From the NCBI GenBank assembly GCA_034430895.1, contig DAOUDW010000112.1, positions 1 through 64,000 of the forward strand: a stretch of 64,000 nt of DNA. The letters are read 5' to 3'. Positions within the stretch are counted from its first letter, which is position 1; the number at the start of each line of letters is the position of its first letter. A program made the translations under genes and the position numbers. The DNA is from WVZH01 sp034430895. GTDB taxonomy: Bacteria > Chloroflexota > Anaerolineae > Anaerolineales > E44-bin32. The notes under the pieces were generated by a model, which saw only the letters and a program-made list of their open reading frames with translations, was not told the DNA's origin and did not search any database. Below are positions 1 to 8,712 of this stretch, in pieces.

Positions 1-318
1 GGGTTACGGGAAGTTAACCGGATGATTACTGTTTGGTAACGCAATGCAATTAATTTGAACGAGCATATTGTACTTATGTAAGGTTTTCACAAACGGCAAT
101 AATATGGTGGCAAGCCCGGCAAGATTATGGGTTAAGTCATAAAAAATAATTAGTCGTTAGCTGGGAAGTTGTGGGTACAACAGGATTTCACCACGAATAT
201 TTTGTTTCCCCCTGTATTGTTGGAATGCTTATATGAAGTGTGTATGATATTGTCCAGAAAGGATGTAAAATTTCGACCATCACATCGGATATCGATTTCC
301 CGCTTACAAGGAGTTCAA
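1..318. other. Leader and intergenic region before the first lipoprotein gene
   Basis: No convincing coding sequence. It contains one copy of a dispersed repeat (84-139) and the ribosome binding site AAGGAG (308-313) of the following lipoprotein gene. An open frame extends upstream of 319, but its residues are not protein-like and it has no good ribosome binding site. Confidence 0.6.
84..139 (+). repeat. Dispersed intergenic repeat, copy 1 (short form)
   Basis: It starts with TTTTCACAAACGGCAATA and ends with AAGATTATGGGTTAAGTCA. Both ends recur in the longer copy at 3931-4044, and more divergently at 2324-2456. This copy looks like the two ends joined with the middle deleted. It lies about 180 bases upstream of a propeller lipoprotein gene. 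Confidence 0.7.
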
Positions 319-1623
319 ATGAAGTATAGCCTATGCGTAGTCATCGTCTTGATCCTGGCCGAGGCGCTGGGTGCTTGTACACCCACCACCCTGGTCCCCT
401 CGGAGAGCCCCGCGGATGTCGCCTCGCCAACGCCGGGTCTTCCTACAGCCACAAACACCAGCGTGCCTATTCCAACATTGACGCCGACGCAAAAGTCGGA
501 GATCGGTCCATTCCGACGGGTCGCTGGGGCGCCCGAATATGGCCGCCTGGCCATGACTCCGGACGGAGGGCTTTATCTGTTGGGAACAGAGTCGGCCTAT
601 CGCCTTATGGACGATGAGTGGACCGTCTTGTTCAACGACGCTCCGGCGTATTTGCTTGGTGTGGCTCCCAGTGGTGAGATCTGGGCGGCGGAAGGGATGT
701 CCATTTTCCGGTGGAACGAGAGCGGCTGGCACACGTTCGAAGAGGAAAGCGGTTGGCCGCAGTCTGAAGATGAGTCTACATTCTACGATCCCGTGGGCGA
801 GATATTGTTTGCTTCCGACGATTCTGTGTGGGTGGCGACCAACCTGGACGTACGCAGGTTTGACGGCCAGCGCTGGCGTGTCTATGGATTTGCCGAAATG
901 GCGATCTCGAATACGTGGATGGACGAACCGGAAGATTTGATGGGGTTAACCTTTACCATCAGCGAAGTGAACGGTGTCATCTGGCTCGGAGGGTGCAAGT
1001 TTTTGCCTCCGGGCCCGGTGCCCATGGGAAGCGGTTTGCGCTGGTTCGACGGCGCCTCGTGGCGAATTCCGGACTCTTCGGTATCCAGCGGCTGCATTAC
1101 AGCGATCGCCCAGGCGCCGGATGGTAGTGTTTGGATGGATCTCTCCAAAGATGTCGCGCCGACGGACGACGACCCCTTCCCGGCACCAGATCAGATGTTG
1201 ACTCGCTACGATCCCGACGCTTCCGCGTGGGAGAGCCATCCACTCCCCGAGCCCGATGGCTTCAATCGCTGGGCGCATGTGATGGATTTGAGTTACGATG
1301 CCAGTTCTAACCCATGGCTGGAAATGGAGTTGTGTGGCGGCGCGAGTTGTTATGGTCTCCCGACGCGTCTTTATTACAATCGAGCTGCTGATTCTTTCGT
1401 CATTCTCGAGTACGAACAAGTCGATATATACACATACCTGTTCTTCGACAGCAATGGGCAGGGCTGGCTCTTCAGTCGCAGGCTTTTCAAAATGGTCGAC
1501 GAGGAATTCGTTTTGGTCGATGAGCTGGTAACCGCCAGCGCCATCCAAGCCCCGAACGGCAGGATTTGGTCCTTGGCGTACTTCGGGGATGAGCTGGGGC
1601 TGTGGGCGTCGGACGATGGCTGA
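319..1623 (+). CDS. Lipoprotein with beta-propeller (two-component-regulator-propeller-like) repeats
   Basis: 434 residues. The start at 319 is chosen because AAGGAG sits five bases upstream and the product then begins with a clean lipoprotein signal: charged start, hydrophobic core and a lipobox ending LGAC. A Pro/Thr/Ser-rich linker follows (about residues 25-60). After that come propeller blades with the pattern 'D-x-x-W-V-A-T...RFDGQRW', seen at about residues 170-190 and again with LRWFDGASW. Blades of this kind are typical of the extracytoplasmic part of propeller sensors, but there is no transmembrane or kinase domain, so it is probably a surface-anchored binding protein. Substrate unknown. 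Relatives in this window at 13479-14801 (broken) and 35933-37009 suggest a fast-evolving family. Confidence 0.75.
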   Translation: MKYSLCVVIVLILAEALGACTPTTLVPSESPADVASPTPGLPTATNTSVPIPTLTPTQKSEIGPFRRVAGAPEYGRLAMTPDGGLYLLGTESAYRLMDDEWTVLFNDAPAYLLGVAPSGEIWAAEGMSIFRWNESGWHTFEEESGWPQSEDESTFYDPVGEILFASDDSVWVATNLDVRRFDGQRWRVYGFAEMAISNTWMDEPEDLMGLTFTISEVNGVIWLGGCKFLPPGPVPMGSGLRWFDGASWRIPDSSVSSGCITAIAQAPDGSVWMDLSKDVAPTDDDPFPAPDQMLTRYDPDASAWESHPLPEPDGFNRWAHVMDLSYDASSNPWLEMELCGGASCYGLPTRLYYNRAADSFVILEYEQVDIYTYLFFDSNGQGWLFSRRLFKMVDEEFVLVDELVTASAIQAPNGRIWSLAYFGDELGLWASDDG

Positions 1624-1742
1624 CGCAGGAGCATCCGAAGTTTAGACAGGTGAAGTCAACCCGGCGGATGCCGTCTGTGCACAGTCCGGCGGTCACGAAA
1701 AGCGAGCGCGTCGAGTAGTTAACGCGCATATCCTTCCTTTAG

Positions 1743-1997
1743 GCATTTCTCCCGTACACCCGGTTTTTCACAAAGGATATCAATTTTCAGCCTTCACTCC
1801 CAGAGATTATATTTATTCTTCCGGAGAGCAAGGTTCACCGGGCGCACAGCAAGGACTTCTTCAGTAAGAGACCGCTACATACGCTATCTCGATTATATGC
1901 CGAGGCGATGAACGGCAGTGCAACCATTTTTGCCGATTGGAGGAAAACGCCATACGTAAGTGACTATCCAGACGATGAAACAATATACGCCGACTAA
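1743..1997 (+). pseudogene. Possible remnant coding segment, no start codon
   Basis: Reading from 1743 (just after an in-frame TAG) to the TAA at 1995-1997 gives 84 codons without a stop. Composition looks protein-like: aromatic and acidic residues, and the ending DWRKTPYVSDYPDDETIYAD. The only ATG is at 1909, too late for a folded domain. No family recognised. It may be the C-terminal piece of a decayed gene, or chance. Confidence 0.2.
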
Positions 1998-2080
1998 CAG
2001 TTTAAGATGGTTGTGAAAAAGTCTGTTGTCTAAAGCGGAAGTATAAAATCCAGCCGATTATGGTGATGTTGGCGCCGGGT

Positions 2081-2095
2081 TTAGGGCGGATATAG
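2081..2095 (+). repeat. Direct repeat, left copy (TTAGGGCGGATATAG)
   Basis: The identical 15-mer occurs at 2511-2525. Similarity extends slightly upstream (CCGG followed by an A/T-rich triplet). The two copies bound a 415-base segment that contains dispersed repeat copy 2. Confidence 0.6.
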
Positions 2096-2323
2096 CCCCC
2101 CATCTTAGCCTAATGTTCAAAAGCCGTTACTGGAATGGAAGTACATTTTCGACCAGTGCTTCGAATCAGCGCCAGGGTTCGGGCAGCCGGTTTTACGTTA
2201 CGGAATGGCCCCATACCACCGGGATAGAACCTCCTCTGCTGGTCTGCTTCGAATGTTGTACTTTGTGGACAGGAGGTATTCGTCGGCCAGGCAGGCAAAG
2301 CCGAAAGTGCCAATGATGTATTC

Positions 2324-2456
2324 TTTTCACAAACCAGCTACTAAATTTCACCCAGGCGGCAACATTATGGTGCAAATCGATCTTTGCTGGACGAATTACA
2401 GGGCAAAATTCTGTACAAACCATGGTATCAATCCCGGCAAGAATATGGGATAAGCT
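2324..2456 (+). repeat. Dispersed intergenic repeat, copy 2 (long, diverged)
   Basis: It begins TTTTCACAAA, carries ATTATGGTG and CAAACCATGGTATCAATC inside, and ends CCCGGCAAGAATATGGGATAAG. The same order of blocks is found at 3931-4044. It lies downstream of the frameshifted lipoprotein gene. Confidence 0.6.
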
Positions 2457-2510
2457 ACATGAAAGGTAAGGCGTAAAGGACTCCAGATTGAGATAATGTT
2501 TCACCGGAAA

Positions 2511-2525
2511 TTAGGGCGGATATAG
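2511..2525 (+). repeat. Direct repeat, right copy (TTAGGGCGGATATAG)
   Basis: Exact copy of 2081-2095. See the left copy. Confidence 0.6.
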
Positions 2526-2574
2526 TTTTGCACCCCTACAGAGAAAAACTCATCAGTCTGTACCTAAGTGGGCT

Positions 2575-3761
2575 TCATCCATCACAACTGGTTGGCAGCC
2601 CGATGTGCCAAATATACGAGGGGTCAAGGGAACCTTTCGAAACACGGCTGTTATTGCACACCGTGAGGTCAAAGGTGTAGGTCCCCTCTTGAAGCGAGAA
2701 CTGCGTGGTTCCAGGTGGGATCTCAAAGAAATAGTTAACGGGACCTTTCAAGGTAATCGTATCGTTTAATCCCAAGGGGTTTTCGATCGTAAGGATCCGA
2801 CAATTTTCCCCAGCGCACTGCTCGCTCGTATGTTCAGGTTGATCAACTTCTTCGAGCGCTGCTTCATACGCCTCCTGATTTTCATCGTCCCATTTTTCAA
2901 ATAGTTCAATAACGATTGCGATTCCGCTATACATTACTTGCACACATTCAGTAGGCTCAACAGTAAAACACCCAACAGCTTCTACCACGATCGCCGGTAT
3001 GGGCCGTCGAAAATTTTCAGATCCTCTCCAGAGAACAGTTTCACGGCCTTCAAAAACGGGGACGCACAGGACACTGCTACAAAAGCCGCGGAGGGAGGAA
3101 ACGCCAAGGACGAGAAGCACATGGTTAAAGACACGAGTAAGGTTGCCATCTCAATGGCATCAGACAGAGTTGCCTTATGTGTGCCCATATACGGATTGCG
3201 TTTCGCCAGGCGAGCGGCTGACGCTGGTTGATACGAGGCAATCAAATCCTTATATTCTGCCCATAGAACCGTGTCCCACTGAACGTCTCGAGCAACCTCG
3301 ACCACTTCACCTTCTGAGATCAAGATCATCGTGACGCGATCTTCATAATGATTCCTAAAAAGGATCGTGTACTCCTCAAAATACGCCTTGTCGGGCAAGT
3401 TGTTTTCGTCTGTGTAAACCGCAAAAGCTTTGTTCTCCGGACTCATATACACAGCTGTTTCAAGGATCTGTGTGTCGGAGTCATCGGCCAGCACGGGCAA
3501 GAGCTTCTCACCTTCCGCTGACACGGCCAACACGGGTGCCGAATCCTGATTAGTCGCCAGAAATACGAAACCATGCTCATCGAAGAATGCCTGTTCTTCC
3601 AGTTGCTCCGTCTCGTCTATCAGCGTAGTGTGGGTTGTGTCCGGTACTTGTGTGAGCGTTGATGTATGTGTAGGAATGGCACTAGATGTTCCACATGAGC
3701 TAATGAGAAGCGCGCAAATCGTTGCGCCGATGATAGATTTATTCAACGCCTTCTTCCCCAT
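2575..3761 (-). pseudogene. Lipoprotein gene interrupted by a frameshift
   Basis: Two overlapping frames on the minus strand make most sense as one gene. The upstream frame (3761 down to 2982) starts with a lipoprotein signal (ALLISSCGTSS) and a Thr-rich linker and carries a soluble domain of about 240 residues. It ends in an unnatural tail soon after KLFSGEDLKIF. The downstream frame (up to 3120, ending at 2575) becomes protein-like just there (RRPIPAIVVEAVGCF...) and ends with a Cys-containing domain. A one-base shift near the AAAATTTT run at 3010-3017 would join them into a lipoprotein of about 390 residues. No family recognised. A sequencing or assembly error is possible. If the shift is real, the gene is damaged, or two products are made. 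Confidence 0.6.
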
Positions 3762-4068
3762 CGTAGCCTCCTATCAGCTTTTACCTTGATTGGTAAATCA
3801 TACAAGAAGTGGGTTGCTTGTGCAAAATTACACTATAGCGTGTGGAGGGGGAATACATCATCCTAATGGATCGAGCGGGAAGTTATAAACAAAATCTTAC
3901 TAAGGTTTGGGTCTTCATGAATATGCTAGATTTTCACAAACGGCAATACTATGGTGGAAATCCATCATCACTTGGGGATGAATCACGGGGCATAATACTG
4001 CACAAACTATGGTATCAAGTCCGGCGAGATTATGGGTTAAGTCACGGCAGGCAACGCGAGAAGTAGAA
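3762..4068. other. Intergenic region holding repeat copy 3
   Basis: It separates the frameshifted lipoprotein gene, whose promoter side this is, from the response regulator. Apart from the repeat at 3931-4044 I see nothing I can name. A short frame at 3842-4066 overlaps the repeat and is not convincing. Confidence 0.5.
3931..4044 (+). repeat. Dispersed intergenic repeat, copy 3 (long form)
   Basis: It starts TTTTCACAAACGGCAATA and ends GATTATGGGTTAAGTCA, matching both ends of the short copy at 84-139. Its internal block CACAAACTATGGTATCAAGT also matches copy 2. Confidence 0.7.
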
Positions 4069-4716
4069 CTATTCCCAAGAGCCCCGATCCAGCCCCAACT
4101 GAACTGCGATCTTCGCCGCCTCCACGCGGTTCTTAACCCCCAGTTTCGTGTAGATGCAGTGTACGTAGTTCTTGATCGTCTGCATGCCGACGCACATTTC
4201 TTCCGCGATCTCGCCGTTATCCAAACCCTTTCCCAGAAATCCCAGCACCTCGATCTCTCGCGGTGTGAGATCCGCCAGGATCGGCCGGGCCTTTTCCCCG
4301 CGCGCCCAGGCAGCTACCTTGCGCATGACCTGCATGCTGTACCACTCTTCCCCCTGAGCCACGTTCCGTACGGCTTGCTCGACGGTATCCAAGGCCTCGT
4401 CCTTCAACACGTAGCCCTTTGCGCCAGCTTGAAGCATGCTGAATACTTCCTGGTCTTCCGTGAAGGCGCTCAAGGCGACGATGTGCGTCTTGAGGTTCAT
4501 CTTTTGGACTTCTGTCGCCACTTGCCATCCCGGCAGTTCGGGCAGCCGGCAGTCTAGCAGCACGATATCGGGCTGGAATTTTCCTATAAACTTCAATGCC
4601 TCGATTCCATCACTGGCTTCAGCGACCACGACGATGTCGTCCGCCTGCTCCAGTTTGGCGCGAATACCGGCGCGAATCGCTGGGTGATCGTCTGCCAATA
4701 ACACACGAATACTCAT
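4069..4716 (-). CDS. NarL/FixJ-family response regulator
   Basis: 215 residues. The N-terminal receiver domain has the acidic pair D9-D10, the phospho-acceptor D55 in IVLLDCRLPE and the conserved K105 in YVLKDEAL. A LuxR-type helix-turn-helix follows at about 149-205, beginning LTPREIEVLGFLGKGL. Known biology: such proteins are phosphorylated by a partner kinase, dimerise and bind DNA. The kinase gene lies directly upstream on the same strand, 36 bases away, so the two form a cognate pair. Targets are not evident. Confidence 0.92.
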   Translation of the reverse strand: MSIRVLLADDHPAIRAGIRAKLEQADDIVVVAEASDGIEALKFIGKFQPDIVLLDCRLPELPGWQVATEVQKMNLKTHIVALSAFTEDQEVFSMLQAGAKGYVLKDEALDTVEQAVRNVAQGEEWYSMQVMRKVAAWARGEKARPILADLTPREIEVLGFLGKGLDNGEIAEEMCVGMQTIKNYVHCIYTKLGVKNRVEAAKIAVQLGLDRGSWE

Positions 4717-4752
4717 TCAAGCACCTCAATCTTCGACGTTACCCGCACAGAA

Positions 4753-6060
4753 TCACACCTCCACTTTGATCTCGCCCGAATGCAGATCGGTTTCTGTCGA
4801 GATGCTTTCCCAGGTTCCCCAGGCATGGATTGATGTGCCATGTCCGACTTCCGAACGCACTTCCAGATGGCCGCCTGCGTTCTCCAGACGCTCTTTCATC
4901 ATGATCAATCCGTAGTGTCCATCCAGCTCCATCGCATCGAGTTGTTCCGGGTTGACAAAACCCCGTCCTTCATCTCGGACTTCCAACTCATAGTGGCTTT
5001 CGTCCAGGTGTAGCTTAACCCACACTTCACGGGCGCCGGAATGTTTCGCCGCATTGTTCACGGCTTCTTTATATGTTGATAGAAGAACCATGGCGATGGA
5101 GTCGTCGGGTAAAGAACGCGTTTCGGGCACATCGAGGTTAACCGTCAAATTGGTCTTCTCCATCAACCGCGTGGCGTGTTCTGCCATGGAGGCTTCCAAT
5201 CCCATCGCGTCCACTCCGCCGGAGCGCAGTCGACTGCAGGCATCGCGCACGGTCCGCATGATACGCTGGACTTCCCGCATAGCCTGGTCTAGTGCATCCT
5301 TCAAGATTGTTTCGCGCGATTGGTCTCGATAATCGCTGAGTTGGTAACTCAGTGCGATCAAATCCTGAACAGGACCATCGTGCAGGTGACCGGCGACGGT
5401 GCGACGTTCCTGTTCGCGTGCGGTAGAGACTCTCATCCGGGCCGCATCCAGTGCTATACGTGCCCGTTCCATTTGCACAAGAAGTCTCCCATGTACCTGA
5501 ACGACGAGAGCCACAAACAGTGTGAAACCCGTCAGCATAGCGGTGAATGAGATGACCTCGAAGATCCATGTGAACAAGGGCAGCGAGGGATTTGGGTTCA
5601 CCATCCATTCTTGGAACACCCCATGATAAGCGCCAATGGTATACACAACATAGAAAAGCCAACTAATAACGGCCGCCACCACCCCGGCTTGTACCTCGAT
5701 TAATACAATCGCCGCCACAGGAATTCCTACCAGGACCAATCGTCCATTGCCAATCATCCCGCCAGCGATCAACGTTTCTGTCGCAAGCACATACCCACCC
5801 AGCAGCATTCCCCAGGCGCGGATACGATAAGGGAGTCGACGCGGTACGAGCAATAGAGCGACAAGCAAATACGCGACAACGGCACTTACTGCGGCCGAGT
5901 GATGACGGGGAACCTGGTACGCTCGATAGAGAGTCAGGGATATCGGAATGACGCCAACGATTAGAATCAGAAGTAGAAGTCTCCTTAACGCACGTTCCCG
6001 CCACGCCTGGAGTTCTTCTTTTGCCGATGCACCGGCGTATGAGCCCGACCGGTCGGGCAT
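4753..6060 (-). CDS. Membrane sensor histidine kinase, HisKA_3 (NarX/DesK-like) type
   Basis: 435 residues. The start at 6060 is chosen because GAGGAGG lies six bases upstream; two in-frame ATGs further up (6114, 6084) lack this. About six hydrophobic segments fill residues 20-190, with no large extracytoplasmic domain. A short coiled coil leads to the HisKA_3 dimerisation helix, with phospho-acceptor H227 in HLHDGPVQDL. The HATPase domain follows, with N-box NNAAKHS, RDEGRGF and HYGLIMMKERL. Such architecture suggests sensing of membrane state or a small ligand in the bilayer (inference). It shares an operon with the response regulator downstream. Confidence 0.92.
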   Translation of the reverse strand: MPDRSGSYAGASAKEELQAWRERALRRLLLLILIVGVIPISLTLYRAYQVPRHHSAAVSAVVAYLLVALLLVPRRLPYRIRAWGMLLGGYVLATETLIAGGMIGNGRLVLVGIPVAAIVLIEVQAGVVAAVISWLFYVVYTIGAYHGVFQEWMVNPNPSLPLFTWIFEVISFTAMLTGFTLFVALVVQVHGRLLVQMERARIALDAARMRVSTAREQERRTVAGHLHDGPVQDLIALSYQLSDYRDQSRETILKDALDQAMREVQRIMRTVRDACSRLRSGGVDAMGLEASMAEHATRLMEKTNLTVNLDVPETRSLPDDSIAMVLLSTYKEAVNNAAKHSGAREVWVKLHLDESHYELEVRDEGRGFVNPEQLDAMELDGHYGLIMMKERLENAGGHLEVRSEVGHGTSIHAWGTWESISTETDLHSGEIKVEV

Positions 6061-6431
6061 AGTGTGCCTCCTCGATGCATTCATAATCGCCCATATCATC
6101 CGGTAGCCTACCAATTATATTGAGGACCAACACCAGGGATTTCTACGGATTTACCGGCCGAATGAGAAGCAGCCGCAGCCACTCATTATATTTCATCTAC
6201 AAATGAGAATGTTGGTGATAAACAACCCATAATTAATCGATGTGCCCCAATATGCATTCCATTCTTCACACAGAGGTTTTTCTGATCTTAAATCAATAAA
6301 CATCGATCGATTAAGCAGTAGACAAATGGGTTGTCGAAACCCTGATCGCCGGGATCCCATCCGGTACGAAAAACCACGGTCCAGGTGGCGTAGCGACACA
6401 TCTCACATAACCATTATTTTCATTGGCTTTT
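6061..6431. other. Intergenic region upstream of the kinase gene
   Basis: 370 bases between two minus-strand genes. It is AT-rich in 6180-6320. No hairpin terminator, repeat or small gene could be supported. It should contain the promoter of the two-component operon and the end of the phosphoesterase transcript. Confidence 0.4.
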
Positions 6432-8351
6432 TTACATTCGCCGGCGGATGCGTTCCGGTTGCGCGGCGACCGGATTCCAACGATATAGCCCGGGAATCTC
6501 GGTCTCATCGTCGATCACAATTTCGAGATAGGTGAAATCCCGCTGCAATTGGTACCAGATATCAATCTCATCGACTCTGTTCAGCCAGGAGCCCGTGTTC
6601 ACATACCATGGAGAATCGGGAGCCTGATTTACTCGGCGGCAATCCGGATCATGGGTGTGTCCAAAGACTATGTATTTCACAACCGGTGCGGATTCGGAGT
6701 CCATGGGATCCGAGAGAATCTCCCATATTTTCTTCGAAGCCGAATAAAGGTAATCATGCACCTTATCCCCCTCATCCTTCGAGAAAATGAGTGGTACAAA
6801 GATCGTTTTTAGTACGAACCCAAAAACACCCAAAAAGATCGCCCGACTAAGGTAGTTTTCGAAAAGCGTGTTGAAGGTATCGGACACGAGGAACTCCCAG
6901 ACGAATGGTCCTGCGAAAACGAGCAGAATAAAGATGCCAATCAGCAACGGCGGCAGGCCTACCACTGCGAAACGGAAGATTTTTTGCAACGGTGTGGCCC
7001 GCTTAACAAAAGCTTCGTTTTCAATACGTTCTAAGTGCTCCTGCGTTAGGGAATCTTGTGCCAAATCCCTGATGGTATAGACGTGATAATGATCTGCCTC
7101 AGATTGCCACATTTCAGCGTCACTGACTTTGTGATCGAGGGGCACCTTAACATAGCGCATCCTGGCCATGCGGCGATCCTGGAAATAGTCCTGCAAACTA
7201 CGCGAGAAGAGCACCTTGACGAATTTCCACAACCCTGACGTGTGTCTCCTGAAGAGTCGGATCGTGTCCTTAAAACGGTTTTGAAAGGACCAGGTGATGA
7301 ATCGGGTGATCGGTCGGATATTGTCGGCGAAAGGAAATGTCTCCTCCACTTTATTGAAGAAGTAGCGGACGAAGAACGAACCGGGCGGGAGACGGAGACG
7401 CTTTTTATCATGCGGAAGAATGGGGTATACAAAATCGGTAAAAAAATCCGCCAATTCGTATTGATTGCCATGTTCGATGTAAACCAAACCCGGCTCAAAG
7501 AAAATCCAGGGTACGAAAGTACAGTGGGCATGAATATACGTATCCAACTTCTCTATGCCCTGGGTGACATCGATAGACTCGGTTGGCCAGGGAGGATCGG
7601 AAAGATGTAAATCCGCAGCGGCATCGAGGACCAGCTCCCGAATCCGTTCCTGCACTTCAGGCCAGAACAACTCAATATCGTGATTGCCTGTCATCACTAC
7701 GAGTGAATTCCCCTGATCGAGAAACAAGGCCAGCGCGCTAAAGAAGATTGGATGCCCCTCCGAGATGCGATCCAATTTCCAGACGGCTTCCGGCGCTGTG
7801 GTACCCAATCCGTAACGGCGTTCATTTTTCGATAAGCGGGGATCCTGCCGACAGGCGAGGATTCTGAGTTCGGTCGTCATGCGTTCCAGATCCCAGATGC
7901 GATCCAGGGAGATCTCTTCTCCCCAGGCTCTCAACTCCTCCGCCTGTTGGATCAACACGCGATGGGTGTCGCCGTGTTGTTCTTGCATCGATTGAATGGA
8001 ATCGTCCAGGCACTCCAGCGCCTGTTTTTTCCTTTGTTCGGGCATTGCGACGACATGACAAGCCGGATGGGGATTCTCAGCAAGGACGAGATCATCGATT
8101 CTACGCTTCAGTTCATTTGGATCCGCCGCCGGGAGTGAGAGAATTTGTAGAAATTCAAAGCCATCCCCGGCGATGATCAACTTCCAAGGAAGCTCGTTTT
8201 GGCGATGGGTTTCATGAAAACGCAGGAAATCGGCAAAGGCTTTATCGCTTAAGAAATCCTCATTCGGCGACCATTTTGCCGCTTCGGGCCTGAAACCTTC
8301 ACTTAAGTGAAGGTCGCTGACAATTAAGAAGTTGGTTTTCCTATCCGCCAT
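6432..8351 (-). CDS. Metallophosphoesterase with a membrane hairpin inserted in its catalytic domain
   Basis: 639 residues. Calcineurin-like metal-binding motifs are in order: D13-L-H15, G62-D63-G-F-E66 (a GDxxE form of the usual GDxxD), GNHD at 222-225 and GHTH at 564-567. Two transmembrane segments, at about 459-487 and 502-522, lie between the third and fourth motifs, so the fold is likely tethered to the membrane by a hairpin. A GAGGGG site precedes the ATG. Known family members hydrolyse phosphomono- or diesters, including lipid precursors; the substrate here is unknown. It is divergent from the next gene. Confidence 0.8.
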   Translation of the reverse strand: MADRKTNFLIVSDLHLSEGFRPEAAKWSPNEDFLSDKAFADFLRFHETHRQNELPWKLIIAGDGFEFLQILSLPAADPNELKRRIDDLVLAENPHPACHVVAMPEQRKKQALECLDDSIQSMQEQHGDTHRVLIQQAEELRAWGEEISLDRIWDLERMTTELRILACRQDPRLSKNERRYGLGTTAPEAVWKLDRISEGHPIFFSALALFLDQGNSLVVMTGNHDIELFWPEVQERIRELVLDAAADLHLSDPPWPTESIDVTQGIEKLDTYIHAHCTFVPWIFFEPGLVYIEHGNQYELADFFTDFVYPILPHDKKRLRLPPGSFFVRYFFNKVEETFPFADNIRPITRFITWSFQNRFKDTIRLFRRHTSGLWKFVKVLFSRSLQDYFQDRRMARMRYVKVPLDHKVSDAEMWQSEADHYHVYTIRDLAQDSLTQEHLERIENEAFVKRATPLQKIFRFAVVGLPPLLIGIFILLVFAGPFVWEFLVSDTFNTLFENYLSRAIFLGVFGFVLKTIFVPLIFSKDEGDKVHDYLYSASKKIWEILSDPMDSESAPVVKYIVFGHTHDPDCRRVNQAPDSPWYVNTGSWLNRVDEIDIWYQLQRDFTYLEIVIDDETEIPGLYRWNPVAAQPERIRRRM

Positions 8352-8712
8352 TGGTCAATCCCCTCGGTATGAATTTTCTGACACCTATAAAGGATAACAC
8401 CGATCTGTGCAGTCAAGGACGGTTTACCATGCAGAAAAGTGAAGAAAGGTTTTCCTCAAATGAAGATTAGACCCGCATCTCCTGCGAAGTCGGGTTTCTC
8501 CATACAACGCCGCCAGACTCCCCGCTGCGCCCACGGCAGCTTTCTTTCCCTTGGTAAAGGGACATTTCGCTGATTATCGTTTACAGCAATTATGAAAACC
8601 AGCAGGGGTTCAATCGTATTCCGGGACCTTACTTCTCACCGTGGGAGGCGTGATTTAACCAATCCTATATAATATGCGCTTGAAATTACGGATCGAGTGG
8701 AAGGAAACAGAT
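8352..8712. other. Divergent intergenic region
   Basis: 360 bases between the phosphoesterase and a lipoprotein gene, which are transcribed away from each other. A TATAAT hexamer lies at 8668-8673, about 40 bases before the lipoprotein start, without a clear -35. Nothing else could be supported. Confidence 0.4.

Larger units (their letters stand above)
1624..2574. other. Long stretch without a convincing gene
   Basis: About 950 bases with only short, unpersuasive frames. It holds an 84-codon open stretch without a start codon (1743-1997), a 15-base direct repeat TTAGGGCGGATATAG at 2081-2095 and 2511-2525, and dispersed repeat copy 2 (2324-2456). Decayed or mobile-derived DNA is the likeliest reading. 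Confidence 0.5.

Noticed and set aside
2110..2316. Plus-strand frame of 67 codons in the long gap
   Set aside because: Composition is rich in Arg, Ser, Gly and Cys, there is no ribosome binding site, and an equally long frame lies on the other strand.
3842..4066. Plus-strand frame of 74 codons beside the response regulator
   Set aside because: Most of it is the dispersed repeat read through, and the sequence is not protein-like.
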